Assembly (NCBI GenBank): GCA_032622095.1
Contig: CP136062.1
Coordinates: forward strand, 17,859,739-17,923,738
Source: Siphonodentalium dalli
Lineage: Eukaryota; Mollusca; Scaphopoda; Gadilida; Siphonodentaliidae
Length of the DNA stretch: 64,000 bases
Direction: 5' to 3'
Shown: piece by piece, positions 43,848 through 57,345 of the stretch
Layout of the letters: each line of letters begins with the position of its first letter
Numbering within the stretch: the first letter of the stretch is position 1
Made by a program: the position numbers and the translations under genes
Notes under the pieces: generated by a model
Seen by the model: only the letters and a program-made list of their open reading frames with translations
Told to the model about the DNA's origin: nothing
The model's database searches: none

Positions 43848-46800
43848 TGTGAATAATTACCGACTGCCAGTGTGCTGAAATAGGCCTGTACTAAGTCCAT
43901 TGTGAGTAGGTCTGTACGCAGTACAGTGTGAATAATGACCGACTGCTCGTGTGCTGAAGTAAGTCTGTACTCAGTACGGTGTGAATGAAAGTGTCAATGA
44001 CACTGTAGCTCAACTTGGAAAGGGAATAATTTAATATATTACAGTCAATGGAGCGATTAGGAATGTGGAAAGTTGAATGTCTAATACTAGTTTATAGACA
44101 TGAAGAGAAAAGTAAAATCCAAGATGGCTGCTGGCGGCCATGTTTTCGACCGAATGACCCCAAAATGACTCGTTCCCATCTACATGTCATCGTTAACATC
44201 AATGACAAATTTTATGACGATCAGACTAAAGGTAAGACCTGTGGCCCGTGCTAATGGATTAAATTTTGAAATCCAAGATGGCCACTGGCGGCCATGTTTT
44301 TTGTCTGAATGACCCCAAAATTACTCGTTCCCATCTACATGTCATTGTTAACATCCATGACAAATTTTATGATGATCAGACGAACAGTACGACCTGTGGC
44401 CCGTGCTAATGGATTAAATTTTGAAATCCAAGATGGCCGCTGGAGGCCATGTTTTTTGTCCGAATGACCCCAAAATGACTCGTTCCCATTTACATTCCAA
44501 TTTCAACAGCCATGAAAATTTTTATGATGATCAGACTAAAGGTACGACCTGTAGCCCGTGCTAAAGGATTTAGTCATACAAAGAGTAAAATCCAAGATGG
44601 CTGCTGGCGACCATGTTTTTTGGCCGAATGACCCCAAAATTACTCGTTCCCATCTACATGTCATTGTTAACATCCAGGTCAAATTTCATGATGATCAGAC
44701 GAACAGTACGACCTGTGGCCCGTGCTAATGGATTAAATTTTTAAATGCAAGATGGCTGCTGGCGGCCATGTTTTTTGTCCGAATGACCCCAAAATGACTC
44801 GTTCCCATCTACAGTCCAATTTCAACAGCCATGACAAATTTTATGATGATCAGACTAAATGTAGGACCTGTAGCCCGTGCTAAAGGATTTAGTCATACAA
44901 AGAGTAAAATCCAAGATGGCTGCTGGCGGCCATGTTTTTTGGCCGAATGACCCCAAAATTACTCTTTCCCATCTACATGTCAATATATTATCATCCATGA
45001 CAAATTTTATGATGATCAGACTGAAGGTACGACCTGTAGCCCGTGCTAAACGATTTAGTCATACAAAGAGTAAAATCCAAGATGGCTGCTGGCGGCCATG
45101 TTTTTGGGCCGAATGACCCCAAAAGTACTCGTTCCCATCTACATGACAATATTAACATCCATGACAAATTTCATGATGATCAGACAAACAGTACGACCTG
45201 TGGCCCGTGCTAATGGATTAAATTTTGAAATCCAAGATGGCCGCTGGCGGCCATGTTTTTTGTCAAAATGACCCCAAAATAACTCGTTCCCATCTACATT
45301 CCAATATCAACAGCCATGACAAATTTTATGATGATCAGACAAAAGGTACGACCTGTAGCCCGTGCTAAAGGATTTAGTCATACAAAGAGTAAAATCCAAG
45401 ATGGCTGCTGGCGGCCATTTTTCTTGGCCGAATGACCCCAAAATGACTCGTTCCCATATACATGTGATTATTAACATTCTTGACAAATTTTATGATGATC
45501 AGACTAAAAGTAGGACCTGTAGCCCGTGCTAAAGGATTTAGTCATGCAAAGAGTAAAATCCAAGATGGCTGCTGGTGGCCATGTTTTTTGCCCGAATAAC
45601 CCAAAAATTACTCGTTCCAATCTACATTCCAATTTCAACAGCCATGACAAATTTCCTGATTATCAGACTAAATGTACGACCTGTAGCCCGTGCTAAAGGA
45701 TTTAGTCATACAAAGAGTAAAATCCAAGATGGCTGCTGGCGGCCATGTTTTTTGCCCGAATAACCCAAAAATTACTCGTTCCAATCTACATGTCAATATT
45801 AACATCCATGACAAATTTCATGACGATCAGACGAACAGTACAGCCTGTAGCCCGTGCTAATGGATTGAATTTTGAAATCTAAGATGGCCGCTGGCGGCCA
45901 TGTTTTTTTTCCTAATGACCCCAAAATGAATCATTCCGGTACAAATGTTGATGTCAACAGCTATGACAAATTTCATAATGATCCGATCAAAGGTACGACC
46001 TGTAGCCTCTATTGTTGACGCCTTACGCACGCACACACGCACACACGCGCACACGCACACACGGACGAAGGACGACAAAGCCATGGCAATAGCTCAAACT
46101 TTACAAAGTAAAGTTGAGCTAATAATGACCGACTGCTCGTGTGCTGAAGTAGGTCTGTACGCAGTACAGTGTGAATAATGACTGACTGCTCGTGTGCTGA
46201 AGTAAGTCTGTACTCAGTATGGTGTGAATAATGACCGACTGCTCGTGTGCTGAAGTAAGTCTGTACGCAGTATGATGTGAATAATGACTGACTGCTCGTG
46301 TGCTGAAGTAAGTCTGTACTCAGTACAGTGTGAATAATGACCGACTGCTCGTGTGCTGAAGTAAGTCTGTACTCAGTACAGTGTGAATAATGACCGACTG
46401 CTCGTGTGCTGAAGTAAGTCTGTACGCAGTACAGTGTGAATAATGACCGACTGCTCGTGTGCTGAAGTAAGTCTGTACTCAGTACGGTGTGAATAATGAC
46501 TGACTGCTCGTGTGCTGAAGTAGGTCTGTACTCAGTACGGTGTGAATAATGACTGACTGCTCGTGTGCTGAAGTAAGTCTGTACGCAGTACAGTGTGAAT
46601 AATGACTGACTGCTCGTGTGCTGAAGTAAGTCTGTACTCAGTATGATGTGAATAATGACTGACTGCTCGTGTGCTGAAGTAAGTCTGTACTCAGTACGGT
46701 GTGAATAATGACCGACTGCTCGTGTGCTGAAGTAAGTCTGTACTCAGTACGGTGTGAATAATGACTGACTGCTCGTGTGCTGAAGTAAGTCTGTACTCAG

Positions 46801-49030
46801 TACGGTGTGAATAATGACCGACTGCTCGTGTGCTGAAGTAAGTCTGTACGCAGTACAGTGTGAATAATGACCGACTGCTCGTTTGCTGAAGTAAGTCTGT
46901 ACTCAGTACGGTGTGAATAATGACTGACTGCTCGTGTGCTGAAGTAAGTCTGTACGCAGTACAGTGTGAATAATGACCGACTGCTCGTTTGCTGAAGTAA
47001 GTCTGTACTCAGTACGGTGTGAATAATGACTGACTGCTCGTGTGCTGAAGTAAGTCTGTACTCAGTATGGTATGAATAATGACCGACTGCTCGTGTGCTG
47101 AAGTAAGTCTGTACTCAGTATGGTGTGAATAATGACCGACTGCTCGTGTGCTGAAGTAAGTCTGTACGCAGTACAGTGTGAATAATGACTGACTGCTCGT
47201 GTGCTGAAGTAAGTCTGTACGCAGTACAGTGTGAATAATGACTGACTGCTCGTGTGCTGAAGTAAGTCTGTACGCAGTACAGTGTGAATAATGACTGACT
47301 GCTCGTGTGCTGAAGTAAGTCTGTACGCAGTACAGTGTGAATAATGACTGACTGCTCGTGTGCTGAAGTAAGTCTGTACGCAGTACAGTGTGAATAATGA
47401 CTGACTGCTCGTGTGCTGAAGTAAGTCTGTACGCAGTACAGTGTGAATAATGACTGACTGCTCGTGTGCTGAAGTAAGTCTGTACGCAGTACAGTGTGAA
47501 TAATGACTGACTGCTCGTGTGCTGAAGTAAGTCTGTACTCAGTACGGTGTGAATAATGACTGACTGCTCGTGTGCTGAAGTAAGTCTGTACGCAGTACAG
47601 TGTGAATAATGACTGACTGCTCGTGTGCTGAAGTAAGTCTGTACTCAGTATGGTGTGAATAATGACCGACTGCTCGTTTGCTGAAGTAAGTCTGTACTCA
47701 GTACGGTGTGAATAATGACTGACTGCTCGTGTGCTGAAGTAGGTCTGTACTCAGTATGGTATGAATAATGACCGACTGCTCGTGTGCTGAAGTAAGTCTG
47801 TACTCAGTACGGTGTGAATAATGACTGACTGCTCGTGTGCTGAAGTAGGTCTGTACTCAGTATGGTGTGAATAATGACTGACTGCTCGTGTGCTGAAGTA
47901 AGTCTGTACTCAGTACAGTGTGAATAATGACTGACTGCTCGTGTGCTGAAGTAAGTCTGTACGCAGTACAGTGTGAATAATGACTGACTGCTCGTGTGCT
48001 GAAGTAAGTCTGTACTCAGTACGGTGTGAATAATGACTGACTGCTCGTGTGCTGAAGTAGGTCTGTACTCAGTACAGTGTGAATAATGACCGACTGCTCG
48101 TGTGCTGAAGTAAGTCTGTACTCAGTACGGTGTGAATAATGACTGACTGCTCGTGTGCTGAAGTAGGTCTGTACTCAGTATGGTGTGAATAATGACTGAC
48201 TGCTCGTGTACTGAAGTAAGTCTGTACTCAGTATGATGTGAATAATGACCGACTGCTCGTGTGCTGAAGTAAGTCTGTACTCAGTACGGTGTGAATAATG
48301 ACCGACTGCTCGTGCGCTGAAGTAAGTCTGTACTCAGTATGGTGTGAATAATGACCGACTGCTCGTGTGCTGAAGTAGGTCTGTACTCAGTACAGTGTGA
48401 ATAATGACCGACTGCTCGTGTGCTGAAGTAAGTCTGTACTCAGTACGATGTGAATAATGACCGACTGCTCGTGTGCTGAAGTAAGTCTGTACTCAGTACA
48501 GTGTGAATAATGACCGACTGCTCGTGTGCTGAAGTAAGTCTGTACTCAGTACAGTGTGAATAATGACCGACTGCTCGTGTGCTGAAGTAAGTCTGTACTC
48601 AGTACAGTGTGAATAATGACCGACTGCTCGTGTGCTGAAGTAGGTCTGTACTCAGTATGGTGTGAATAATGATCGACTGCTCGTGTGCTGAAGTAAGTCT
48701 GTACTCAGTATGGTGTGAATAATGACCGACTGCTCGTGTGCTGAAGTAAGTCTGTACTCAGTACAGTGTGAATAATGACCGACTGCTCGTGTGCTGAAGT
48801 AGGTCTGTACTCAGTACGATGTGAATAATGACCGACTGCTCGTGTGCTGAAGTAAGTCTGTACTCAGTACAGTGTGAATAATGACCGACTGCTCGTGTGC
48901 TGAAGTAAGTCTGTACTCAGTACGGTGTGAATAATGACCGACTGCTCGTGTGCTGAAGTAGGTCTGTACTCAGTATGGTGTGAATAATGATCGACTGCTC
49001 GTGTGCTGAAGTAAGTCTGTACTCAGTACT
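43848..49030. repeat. 53-bp satellite, ~57 copies, split by a 2.1-kb insertion
   Basis: The unit gtgtgaataatgaccgactg, ctcgtgtgctgaagtaagtc, tgtactcagtacg is 53 bp. About 2.5 copies lie at 43848-43988 and ~55 at 46122-49030. Two common variant sites (tgact/tgacc; tcagtacgg/gcagtacag) occur in runs, such as a block of near-identical gcagtacag units around 47160-47510, showing local amplification. Confidence 0.95.
43989..46121. mobile_element. 2.1-kb inverted-repeat element with ~12 internal ~160-bp units
   Basis: TAGCTCAACTT (44008-44018) and AAGTTGAGCTA (46111-46121) are inverted ends. The 53-bp satellite breaks off at 43988 (gtgtgaat) and resumes at 46122. Inside, ~12 units begin aatccaagatggctgctggc and carry the palindrome-like ggccgctggcggcc. 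After them comes a CACACG run (46025-46062) and a GGACGAAGGACGAC piece. Frames at 44048, 44877, 45575 and 45945 are repeat artefacts. The motif AAGATGGC recalls YY1 sites, but this is only a resemblance. Confidence 0.8.
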
Positions 49031-52000
49031 AGATATGGCAAGAAACGTGAGCAAAAAGTTAAGGGGGTATGTTTTTGTCCCATGTAGAAAGCCTTGATAC
49101 AGAGCGGGACAAGCGTTACAGAAGCTGACAAAATATGTTTTTATTTCTCATCGTTATCTGCGTCTCAGTAGTAACCCTTGATACAGAGCGATACAAGCGT
49201 TACAGCAGTTAAAAAATCGTTTTTATTTCTCGTCGTTATCTGCGTCCCAGTAGTAACCCTTGATACAGAGCGATACAAGCGTTACAGCAGTTAAAAAATC
49301 GTTTTTATTTCTCGTGGTTATCTGCGTCCCAGTAGTAACCCTTGATACAGAGCGATACAAGCGTTACAGCAGTTAAAAAATCATTTTTATTTCTCGTCGT
49401 TATCTGCGTCCCAGTAGTAACCCTTGATACAGAGCGATACAAGCGTTACAGCAGTTAAAAAATCGTTTTTATTTCTCGTCGTTATCTGCGTCCCAGTAGT
49501 AACCCTTGATACAGAGCGATACAAGCGTTACAGCAGTTAAAAAATCGTTTTTATTTCTAGTGATTATCTGCGTCCCAGTAGTAACACTTGATACAGAGCG
49601 ATACAAGCGTTACAGCAGTTAAAAAATCGTTTTTATTTCTCGTCGTTATCTGCGTCCCAGTAGTAACCCTTGATACAGAGCGATACAAGCGTTACAGCAG
49701 TTAAAAAATCGTTTTTATTTCTCGTCGTTATCTGCGTCCCAGTAGTAACCCTTGATACAGAGCGATACAAGCGTTACAGCAGTTAAAAAATCGTTTTTAT
49801 TTCTAGTGATTATCTGCGTCCCAGTAGTAACCCTTGATACAGAGCGATACAAGCGTTACAGCAGTTACAAAATCGTTTTTATTTCTCTCCGTTATCTGCG
49901 TCCCAGTAGTAACCCTTGATACAGAGCGATACAAGCGTTACAGCAGTTAAAAAATCGTTTTTATTTCTCGTCGTTATCTGCGTCCCAGTAGTAACCCTTG
50001 ATACAGAGCGATACAAGCGTTACAGCAGTTAAAAAATCGTTTTTATTTCTCGTCGTTATCTGCGTCCCAGTAGTAACCCTTGATACAGAGCGATACAAGC
50101 GTTACAGCAGTTAAAAAATCGTTTTTATTTCTAGTGATTATCTGCGTCCCAGTAGTAACCCTTGATACAGAGCGATACAAGCGTTACAGCAGTTAAAAAA
50201 TCGTTTTTATTTCTCTCCGTTATCTGCGTCCCAGTAGTAACCCTTGATACAGAGCGATACAAGCGTTACAGCAGTTAAAAAATCGTTTTTATTTCTCGTC
50301 GTTATCTGCGTCCCAGTAGTAACCCTTGATACAGAGCGATACAAGCGTTACAGCAGTTAAAAAATCGTTTTTATTTCTCTCCGTTATCTGCGTCCCAGTA
50401 GTAACCCTTGATACAGAGCGATACAAGCGTTACAGCAGTTAAAAAAATCGTTTTTATTTCTCTCCGTTATCTGCGTCCCAGTAGTAACCCTTGATACAGA
50501 GCGATACAAGCGTTACAGCAGTTAAAAAATCGTTTTTATTTCTCGTCGTTATCTGCGTCCCAGTAGTAACCCTTGATACAGAGCGATACAAGCGTTACAG
50601 CAGTTAAAAAATCGTTTTTATTTCTCGTCGTTATCTGTGTCCCAGTAGTAACCCTTGATACAGAGCGATACAAGCGTTACAGCAGTTAAAAAATCGTTTT
50701 TATTTCTCGTCGTTATCTGCGTCCCAGTAGTATAACCCTTGATACAGAGCGATACAAGCGTTACAGCAGTTAAAAAATCGTTTTTATTTCTAGTGATTAT
50801 CTGCGTCCCAGTAGTAACCCTTGATACAGAGCGATACAAGAGTTACAGCAGTTAAAAAATCGTTTTTATTTCTCGTCGTTATCTGCGTCACAGTAGTAAC
50901 CCTAGATACAGAGCGATACAAGCGTTACAGCAGTTAAAAAATCGTTTTTATTTCTCGTCGTTATCTGCGTCCCAGTAGTAACCCTTGATACAGAGCGATA
51001 CAAGCGTTACAGTAGTTAAAAAATCGTTTTTATTTCTCGTCGTTATCTGCGTCCCAGTAGTAACCCTTGATACAGAGCGATACAAGCGTTACAGCAGTTA
51101 AAAAATCGTTTTTATTTCTCGTCGTTATCTGCGTCCCAGTAGTAACCCTTGATACAGAGCGATACAAGCGTTACAGCAGTTAAAAAATCGTTTTTATTTC
51201 TCGTCGTTATCTGCGTCCCAGTAGTAACCCTTGATACAGAGCGATACAAGCGTTACAGCAGTTAAAAAATCGTTTTTATTTCTAGTGATTATCTGCGTCC
51301 CAGTAGTAACCCTTGATACAGAGCGATACAAGCGTTACAGCAGTTAAAAAATCGTTTTTATATCTAGTGATTATCTGCGTCCCAGTAGTAACCCTTGATA
51401 CAGAGCGATTCAAGCGTTACAGCAGTTAAAAAATCGTTTTTATTTCTCATCGTTATCTGCGTCCTAGTAGTAACCCTTGATACAGAGCGATACAAGCGTT
51501 ACAGCAGTTAAAAAATCGTTTTTATTTCTCGTCGTTATCTGCGTCCCAGTAGTAACCCTTGATACAGAGCGATACAAGCGTTACAGCAGTTAAAAAATCG
51601 TTTTTATTTCTCATCGTTATCTGCGTCCCAGTAGTAACCCTTGATACAGAGCGATACAAGCGTTACAGCAGTTAAAAAATCGTTTTTATTTCTAGTGATT
51701 ATCTGCGTCCCAGTAGTAACCCTTGATACAGAGCGATACAAGCGTTACAGCAGTTAAAAAATCGTTTTTATTTCTAGTTATTATCTGCGTCCCAGTAGTA
51801 ACCCTTGATACAGAGCGATACAAGCGTTACAGCAGTTAAAAAATCGTTTTTATTTCTAGTGATTATCTGCGTCCCAGTAGTAACCCTTGATACAGAGCGA
51901 TACAAGCGCTACAGCAGTTAAAAAATCGTTTTTATTTCTCGTCGTTATCTGCGTCCCAGTAGTAACCCTTGATACAGAGCGATACAAGCGTTACAGCAGT

Positions 52001-52592
52001 TAAAAAATCGTTTTTATTTCTCGTCGTTATCTGCGTCCCAGTAGTAACCCTTGATACAGAGCGATACAAGCGTTACAGCAGTTAAAAAAATCGTTTTTAT
52101 TTCTCGTCGTTATCTGCGTCCCAGTAGTAACCCTTGATACAGAGCGATACAAGCGTTACAGCAGTTAAAAAATCGTTTTTATTTCTAGTGATTATCTGCG
52201 TCCCAGTAGTAACCCTTGATACAGAGCGATACAAGCGTTACAGCAGTTAAAAAATCGTTTTTATTTCTCGTCGTTATCTGCGTCACAGTAGTAACCCTTG
52301 ATACAGAGCGATACAAGCGTTACAGCAGTTAAAAAATCGTTTTTATTTCTCGTCGTTATCTGCGTGCGTCCCAGTAGTAACCCTTGATACAGAGCGATAC
52401 AAGCGTTACAGCAGTTAACAAATCGTTTTTATTTCTCATCGTTATCTGCGTCCCAGTAGTAACCCTTGAGACAGAGCGATACAAGCGTTACAGCAGTTAA
52501 AAATCGTTTTTATTTCTCGTCGTTATCTGCGTCCCAGTAGTAACCCTTGATACAGAGCGATACAAGCGTTACAGCAGTTAAAAATCTTTCAT
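49031..52592. repeat. 82-bp satellite, ~43 copies
   Basis: The unit contains cgtttttatttctcgtcgtt, atctgcgtcccagtagtaac, ccttgatacagagcgataca and agcgttacagcagttaaaaa; spacing is 82 bp (e.g. 49181 to 49263). The first ~100 bp after the 53-bp array are a divergent unit (gccttgatacagagcgggac). A main variant swaps tcgtcgtt for tagtgatt. The 73-codon frame at 50839-50618 (minus) is repeat-derived. Confidence 0.95.
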
Positions 52593-55500
52593 AATATATT
52601 CCAAGAATCCAGATATTTAGACTCCTACCAATTCTCTATGATGGGCCCTTAACATGGTGAACCCCAAATTGGAGCCCGTGCGGTGAAACCCTAAGTCAAC
52701 TATATATTAGTCATGTACGGATGCAGGACGATTCATATATGTCCCAACGTTCATATTATATCGCAAGAATCCAGATATTTAGACTCCTACCAATTCTCTA
52801 TGATGGGCCCTTAACATGGTGAACCCCAAATTGGAGCCCGTGCGGTAAAACCCTAAGTCAACTATATATTAGTCATATAGGGATGCAGGACGATTCATAT
52901 ATGTCCCAACGTTCATATTATATCGCAAGAATCCAGATATTTAGACTCCTACCAATTCTCTATGATGGGCCCTTAACATGGTGAACCCCAAATTGTAGCC
53001 CGTGCGGTGAAACCCTAAGTCAACTATATATTAGTCATGTACGGATGCAGGACGATTCATATATCTCCCAACGTTCATATTATATCGCAAGAATCCAGAT
53101 ATTTAGACTCCTACCCATTCTATATGATGGGCCCTTAACATGGTGAACCCCAAATTGGAGCCTGTGCGGTGAAACCCTAAGTCAACTATATATTAGTCAT
53201 ATAGGGATGCAGGACGATTCATATATGTCCCAACGTTCATATTATATCCCAAGAATCCAGATATTTAGACTCCTACCAATTCTCTATGATGGGCCCTTAA
53301 CATGGTGAACCCCAAATTGGAGCCCGTGCGGTGAAACCCTAAGTCAACTATATATTAGTCATGTACGGATGCAGGACGATTCATATATGTCCCAACGTTC
53401 ATATTATATCGCAAGAATCCAGATATTTAGACTCCTACCCATTGTATATGATGGGCCCTTAACATGGTGAACCCCAAATTGGAGCCCGTGCGGTGAAACC
53501 CTAAGTCAACTATATATTAATCATATAGGGATGCAGGATGATTCATATATGTCCCAACGTTCATATTATATCCCAAGAATCCAGATATTTAGACTCCTAC
53601 CAATTCTCTATGATGGGCCCTTAACATGGTGAACCCCAAATTGGAGCCCGTGCGGTGAAACCCTAAGTCAACTATATATTAGTCATATAGGGATGCAGGA
53701 CGATTCATGTATGTCCCAACGTTCATATTATATCGCAAGAATCCAGATATTTAGACTCCTACCAATTCTCTATGATGGGCCCTTAACATGGTGAACCCCA
53801 AATTGGAGCCCGTGCGGTGAAACCCTAAGTCAACTATATATTAGTCATGTACGGATGCAGGACGATTCATATATGTCCCAACGTTCATATTATATCGCAA
53901 GAATCCAGATATTTAGACTCCTACCAATTCTCTATGATGGGCCCTTAACATGGTGAACCCCAAATTGGAGCCCGTGCGGTGAAACCCTAAGTCAACTATA
54001 TATTAGTCATGTACGGATGCAGGACGATTCATATATGTCCCAACGTTCATATTATATCGCAAGAATCCAGATATTTAGACTCCTACCCATTCTCTATGAT
54101 GGGCCCTTAACATGGTGAACCCCAAATTGGAGCCCGTGCGGTAAAACCCTAAGTCAACTATATATTAGTCATATAGGGATGCAGGACGATTCATATATGT
54201 CCCAACGTTCATATTATATCGCAAGAATCCAGATATTTAGACTCCTACCAATTCTCTATGATGGGCCCTTAACATGGTGAACCCCAAATTGGAGCCCGTG
54301 CGGTGAAACCCTAAGTCAACTATATATTAGTCATGTACGGATGCAGGACGATTCATATATGTCCCAACGTTCATATTATATCGCAAGAATCCAGATATTT
54401 AGACTCCTACCCATTCTATATGATGGGCCCTTAACATGGTGAACCCCAAATTGGAGCCCGTGCGGTGAAACCCTAAGTCAACTATATATTAGTCATATAG
54501 GGATGCAGGACGATTCATATATGTCCCAACGTTCATATTATATCCCAAGAATCCAGATATTTAGACTCCTACCAATTCTCTATGATGGGCCCTTAACATG
54601 GTGAACCCCAAATTGGAGCCCGTGCGGTGAAACCCTAAGTCAACTATATATTAGTCATGTACGGATGCAGGACGATTCATATATGTCCCAACGTTCATAT
54701 TATATCGCAAGAATCCAGATATTCAGACTCCTACCCATTCTATATGATGGGCCCTTAACATGGTGAACCCCAAATTGGAGCCCGTGCGGTGAAACCCTAA
54801 GTCAACTATATATTAATCATATAGGGATGCAGGACGATTCATATATGTCCCAACGTTCATATTATATCCCAAGAATCCAGATATTTAGACTCCTACCAAT
54901 TCTCTATGATGGGCCCTTAACATGGTGAACCCCAAATTGGAGCCCGTGCGGTGAAACCCTAAGTCAACTATATATTAGTCATATAGGGATGCAGGACGAT
55001 TCATATATGTCCCAACGTTCATATTATATCGCAAGAATCCAGATATTTAGACTCCTACCAATTCTCTATGATGGGCCCTTAACATGGTGAACCCCAAATT
55101 GGAGCCCGTGCGGTGAAACCCTAAGTCAACTATATATTAGTCATGTACGGATGCAGGACGATTCATATATGTCCCAACGTTCATATTATATCCCAAGAAT
55201 CCAGATATTTAGACTCCTACCAATTCTCTATGATGGGCCCTTAACATGGTGAACCCCAAATTGGAGCCCGTGCGGTGAAACCCTAAGTCAACTATATATT
55301 AGTCATGTACGGATGCAGGACGATTCATATATGTCCCAACGTTCATATTATATCCCAAGAATCCAGATATTTAGACTCCTACCCATTCTATATGATGGGC
55401 CCTTAACATGGTGAACCCCAAATTGGAGCCTGTGCGGTGAAACCCTAAGTCAACTATATATTAGTCATATAGGGATGCAGGACGATTCATATATGTCCCA

Positions 55501-57200
55501 ACGTTCATATTATATCGCAAGAATCCAGATATTTAGACTCCTACCAATTCTCTATGATGGGCCCTTAACATGGTGAACCCCAAATTGGAGCCCGTGCGGT
55601 GAAACCCTAAGTCAACTATATATTAGTCATGTACGGATGCAGGACGATTCATATATGTCCCAATGTTCATATTATATCCCAAGAATCCAGATATTTAGCC
55701 TCCTACCAATTCTCTATGATGGGCCCTTAACATGGTGAACCCCAAATTGGAGCCTGTGCGGCAAAACCCTAAGTCAACTATATATTAGTCATATAGGGAT
55801 GCAGGACGATTCATATATGTTCCAACATTCATATTATATCCCAAGAATCCAGATATTTAGACTCCTACCAATTCTCTATGATGGTCCCTTAACATGGTGA
55901 ACCCCAAATTGGAGCCCGTGCGGTGAAACCCTAAGTCAACTATATATTAGTCATATAGGGATGCAGGACGATTCATATATGTCCCAACGTTCATATTATA
56001 TCGCAAGAATCCAGATATTTAGACTCCTACCAATTCTCTATGATGGGCCCTTAACATGGTGAACCCCAAATTGGAGCCCGTGCGGTGAAACCCTAAGTCA
56101 ACTATATATTAGTCATATAGGGATGCAGGACGATTCATATATGTCCCAACGTTCATATTATATCGCAAGAATCCAGATATTTAGACTCCTACCAATTCTC
56201 TATGATGGGCCCTTAACATGGTGAACCCTAAATTGGAGCCCGTGCGGTGAAACCCTAAGTCAACTATATATTAGTCATGTACGGATGCAGGACGATTCAT
56301 ATATGTCCCAACGTTCATATTATATCCCAAGAATCCAGATATTTAGACTCCTACCAATTCTCTATGATGGGCCCTTAACATTGTGAACCCCACATTGGAG
56401 CCCGTGCGGTGAAACCCTAAGTCAACTATATATTAGTCATGTACGGATGCAGGACGATTCATATATGTCCCAACGTTCATATTATATCGCAAGAATCCAG
56501 ATATTTAGACTCCTACCCATTCTATATGATGGGCCCTTAACATGGTGAACCCCAAATTGGAGCCTGTGCGGTGAAACCCTAAGTCAACTATATATTAGTC
56601 ATATAGGGATGCAGGACGATTCATATATGTCCCAACGTTCATATTATATCGCACGAGAATCCAGATATTTAGACTCCTACCAATTCTCTATGATGGGCCC
56701 TTAACATGGTGAACCCCAAATTGGAGCCCGTGCGGTAAAACCCTAAGTCAACTATATATTAGTCATATAGGGATGCAGGACGATTCATATATGTTCCAAC
56801 ATTCATATTATATCCCAAGAATCCAGATATTTAGACTCCTACCAATTCTCTATGATGGGCCCTTAACATGGTGAACCCCAAATTGGAGCCCGTGCGGTAA
56901 AACCCTAAGTCAACTATATATTAGTCATATAGGGATGCAGGACGATTCATATATGTTCCAACATTCATATTATATCCCAAGAATCCACATATTTAGACTC
57001 CTGCCAATTCTCTATGATGGGCCCTTAACATGGTGAACCCCAAATTGGAGCCCGTGCGGTAAAACCCTAAGTCAACTATATATTAGTCATGTACGGATGC
57101 AGGACGATTCATATATGTCCCAACATTCATATTATACCACAAGAATCCAGATATTTAGAATCCTACCTATTTTCTATAATGGGCCCTTAACATGGTGAAC
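52593..57200 (+). repeat. 162-bp satellite, arm 1, ~28 copies
   Basis: The monomer contains gaatccagatatttagactc, atgatgggcccttaacatgg and gaaaccctaagtcaactata; gatgggccc recurs every 162 bp (52640, 52802, 52964, 53126). Variant sites include tcgcaag/tcccaag, gtacggatg/atagggatg and caattctc/ccattcta. The last monomer is cut at gtgaacc (57200), where a GGAC-like and tagctca sequence begins. Confidence 0.95.
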
Positions 57201-57345
57201 CAGATGGATAAACGGACGATGGACGAGGATTGATGACTATAGCTCATAGCTCCACTGGAGACTTCGTCCCAAGTGAGCTAAAAAGGTATAATTGGCATTT
57301 GTTGTTCTAACCTGGTAAAGGGGAGACAAATTAGCATGGCTATAC
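57201..57345. other. Centre of the satellite inverted repeat
   Basis: About 145 bp of non-satellite sequence: acggacgatggacgaggatt, then tatagctcatagctcc and gtgagctaaaaagg, then unrelated bases up to the first inverted monomer. The GGACGA plus tagctca...gagcta pieces resemble the right end of the 43989-46121 element. Confidence 0.75.

Noticed and set aside
44109-46010. YY1-type promoter cluster from repeated AAGATGGC motifs
   Set aside because: The motif recurs only because the ~160-bp unit is repeated; there is no nearby transcript start to regulate.
42905-46118. Telomeric repeats suggested by 'ccctaa'-like words in arrays
   Set aside because: Words such as aaccctaag occur once per satellite monomer and never as tandem hexamers.
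44048-46178. Plus-strand frames at 44048, 44877, 45575 and 45945
   Set aside because: All fall in the ~160-bp inner repeats or the CACACG run of the 43989-46121 element, and change with repeat register.
46122-57200. CRISPR-like regularly spaced repeats
   Set aside because: The whole unit repeats, with no unique spacers, no cas genes and a eukaryotic context; these are satellites.
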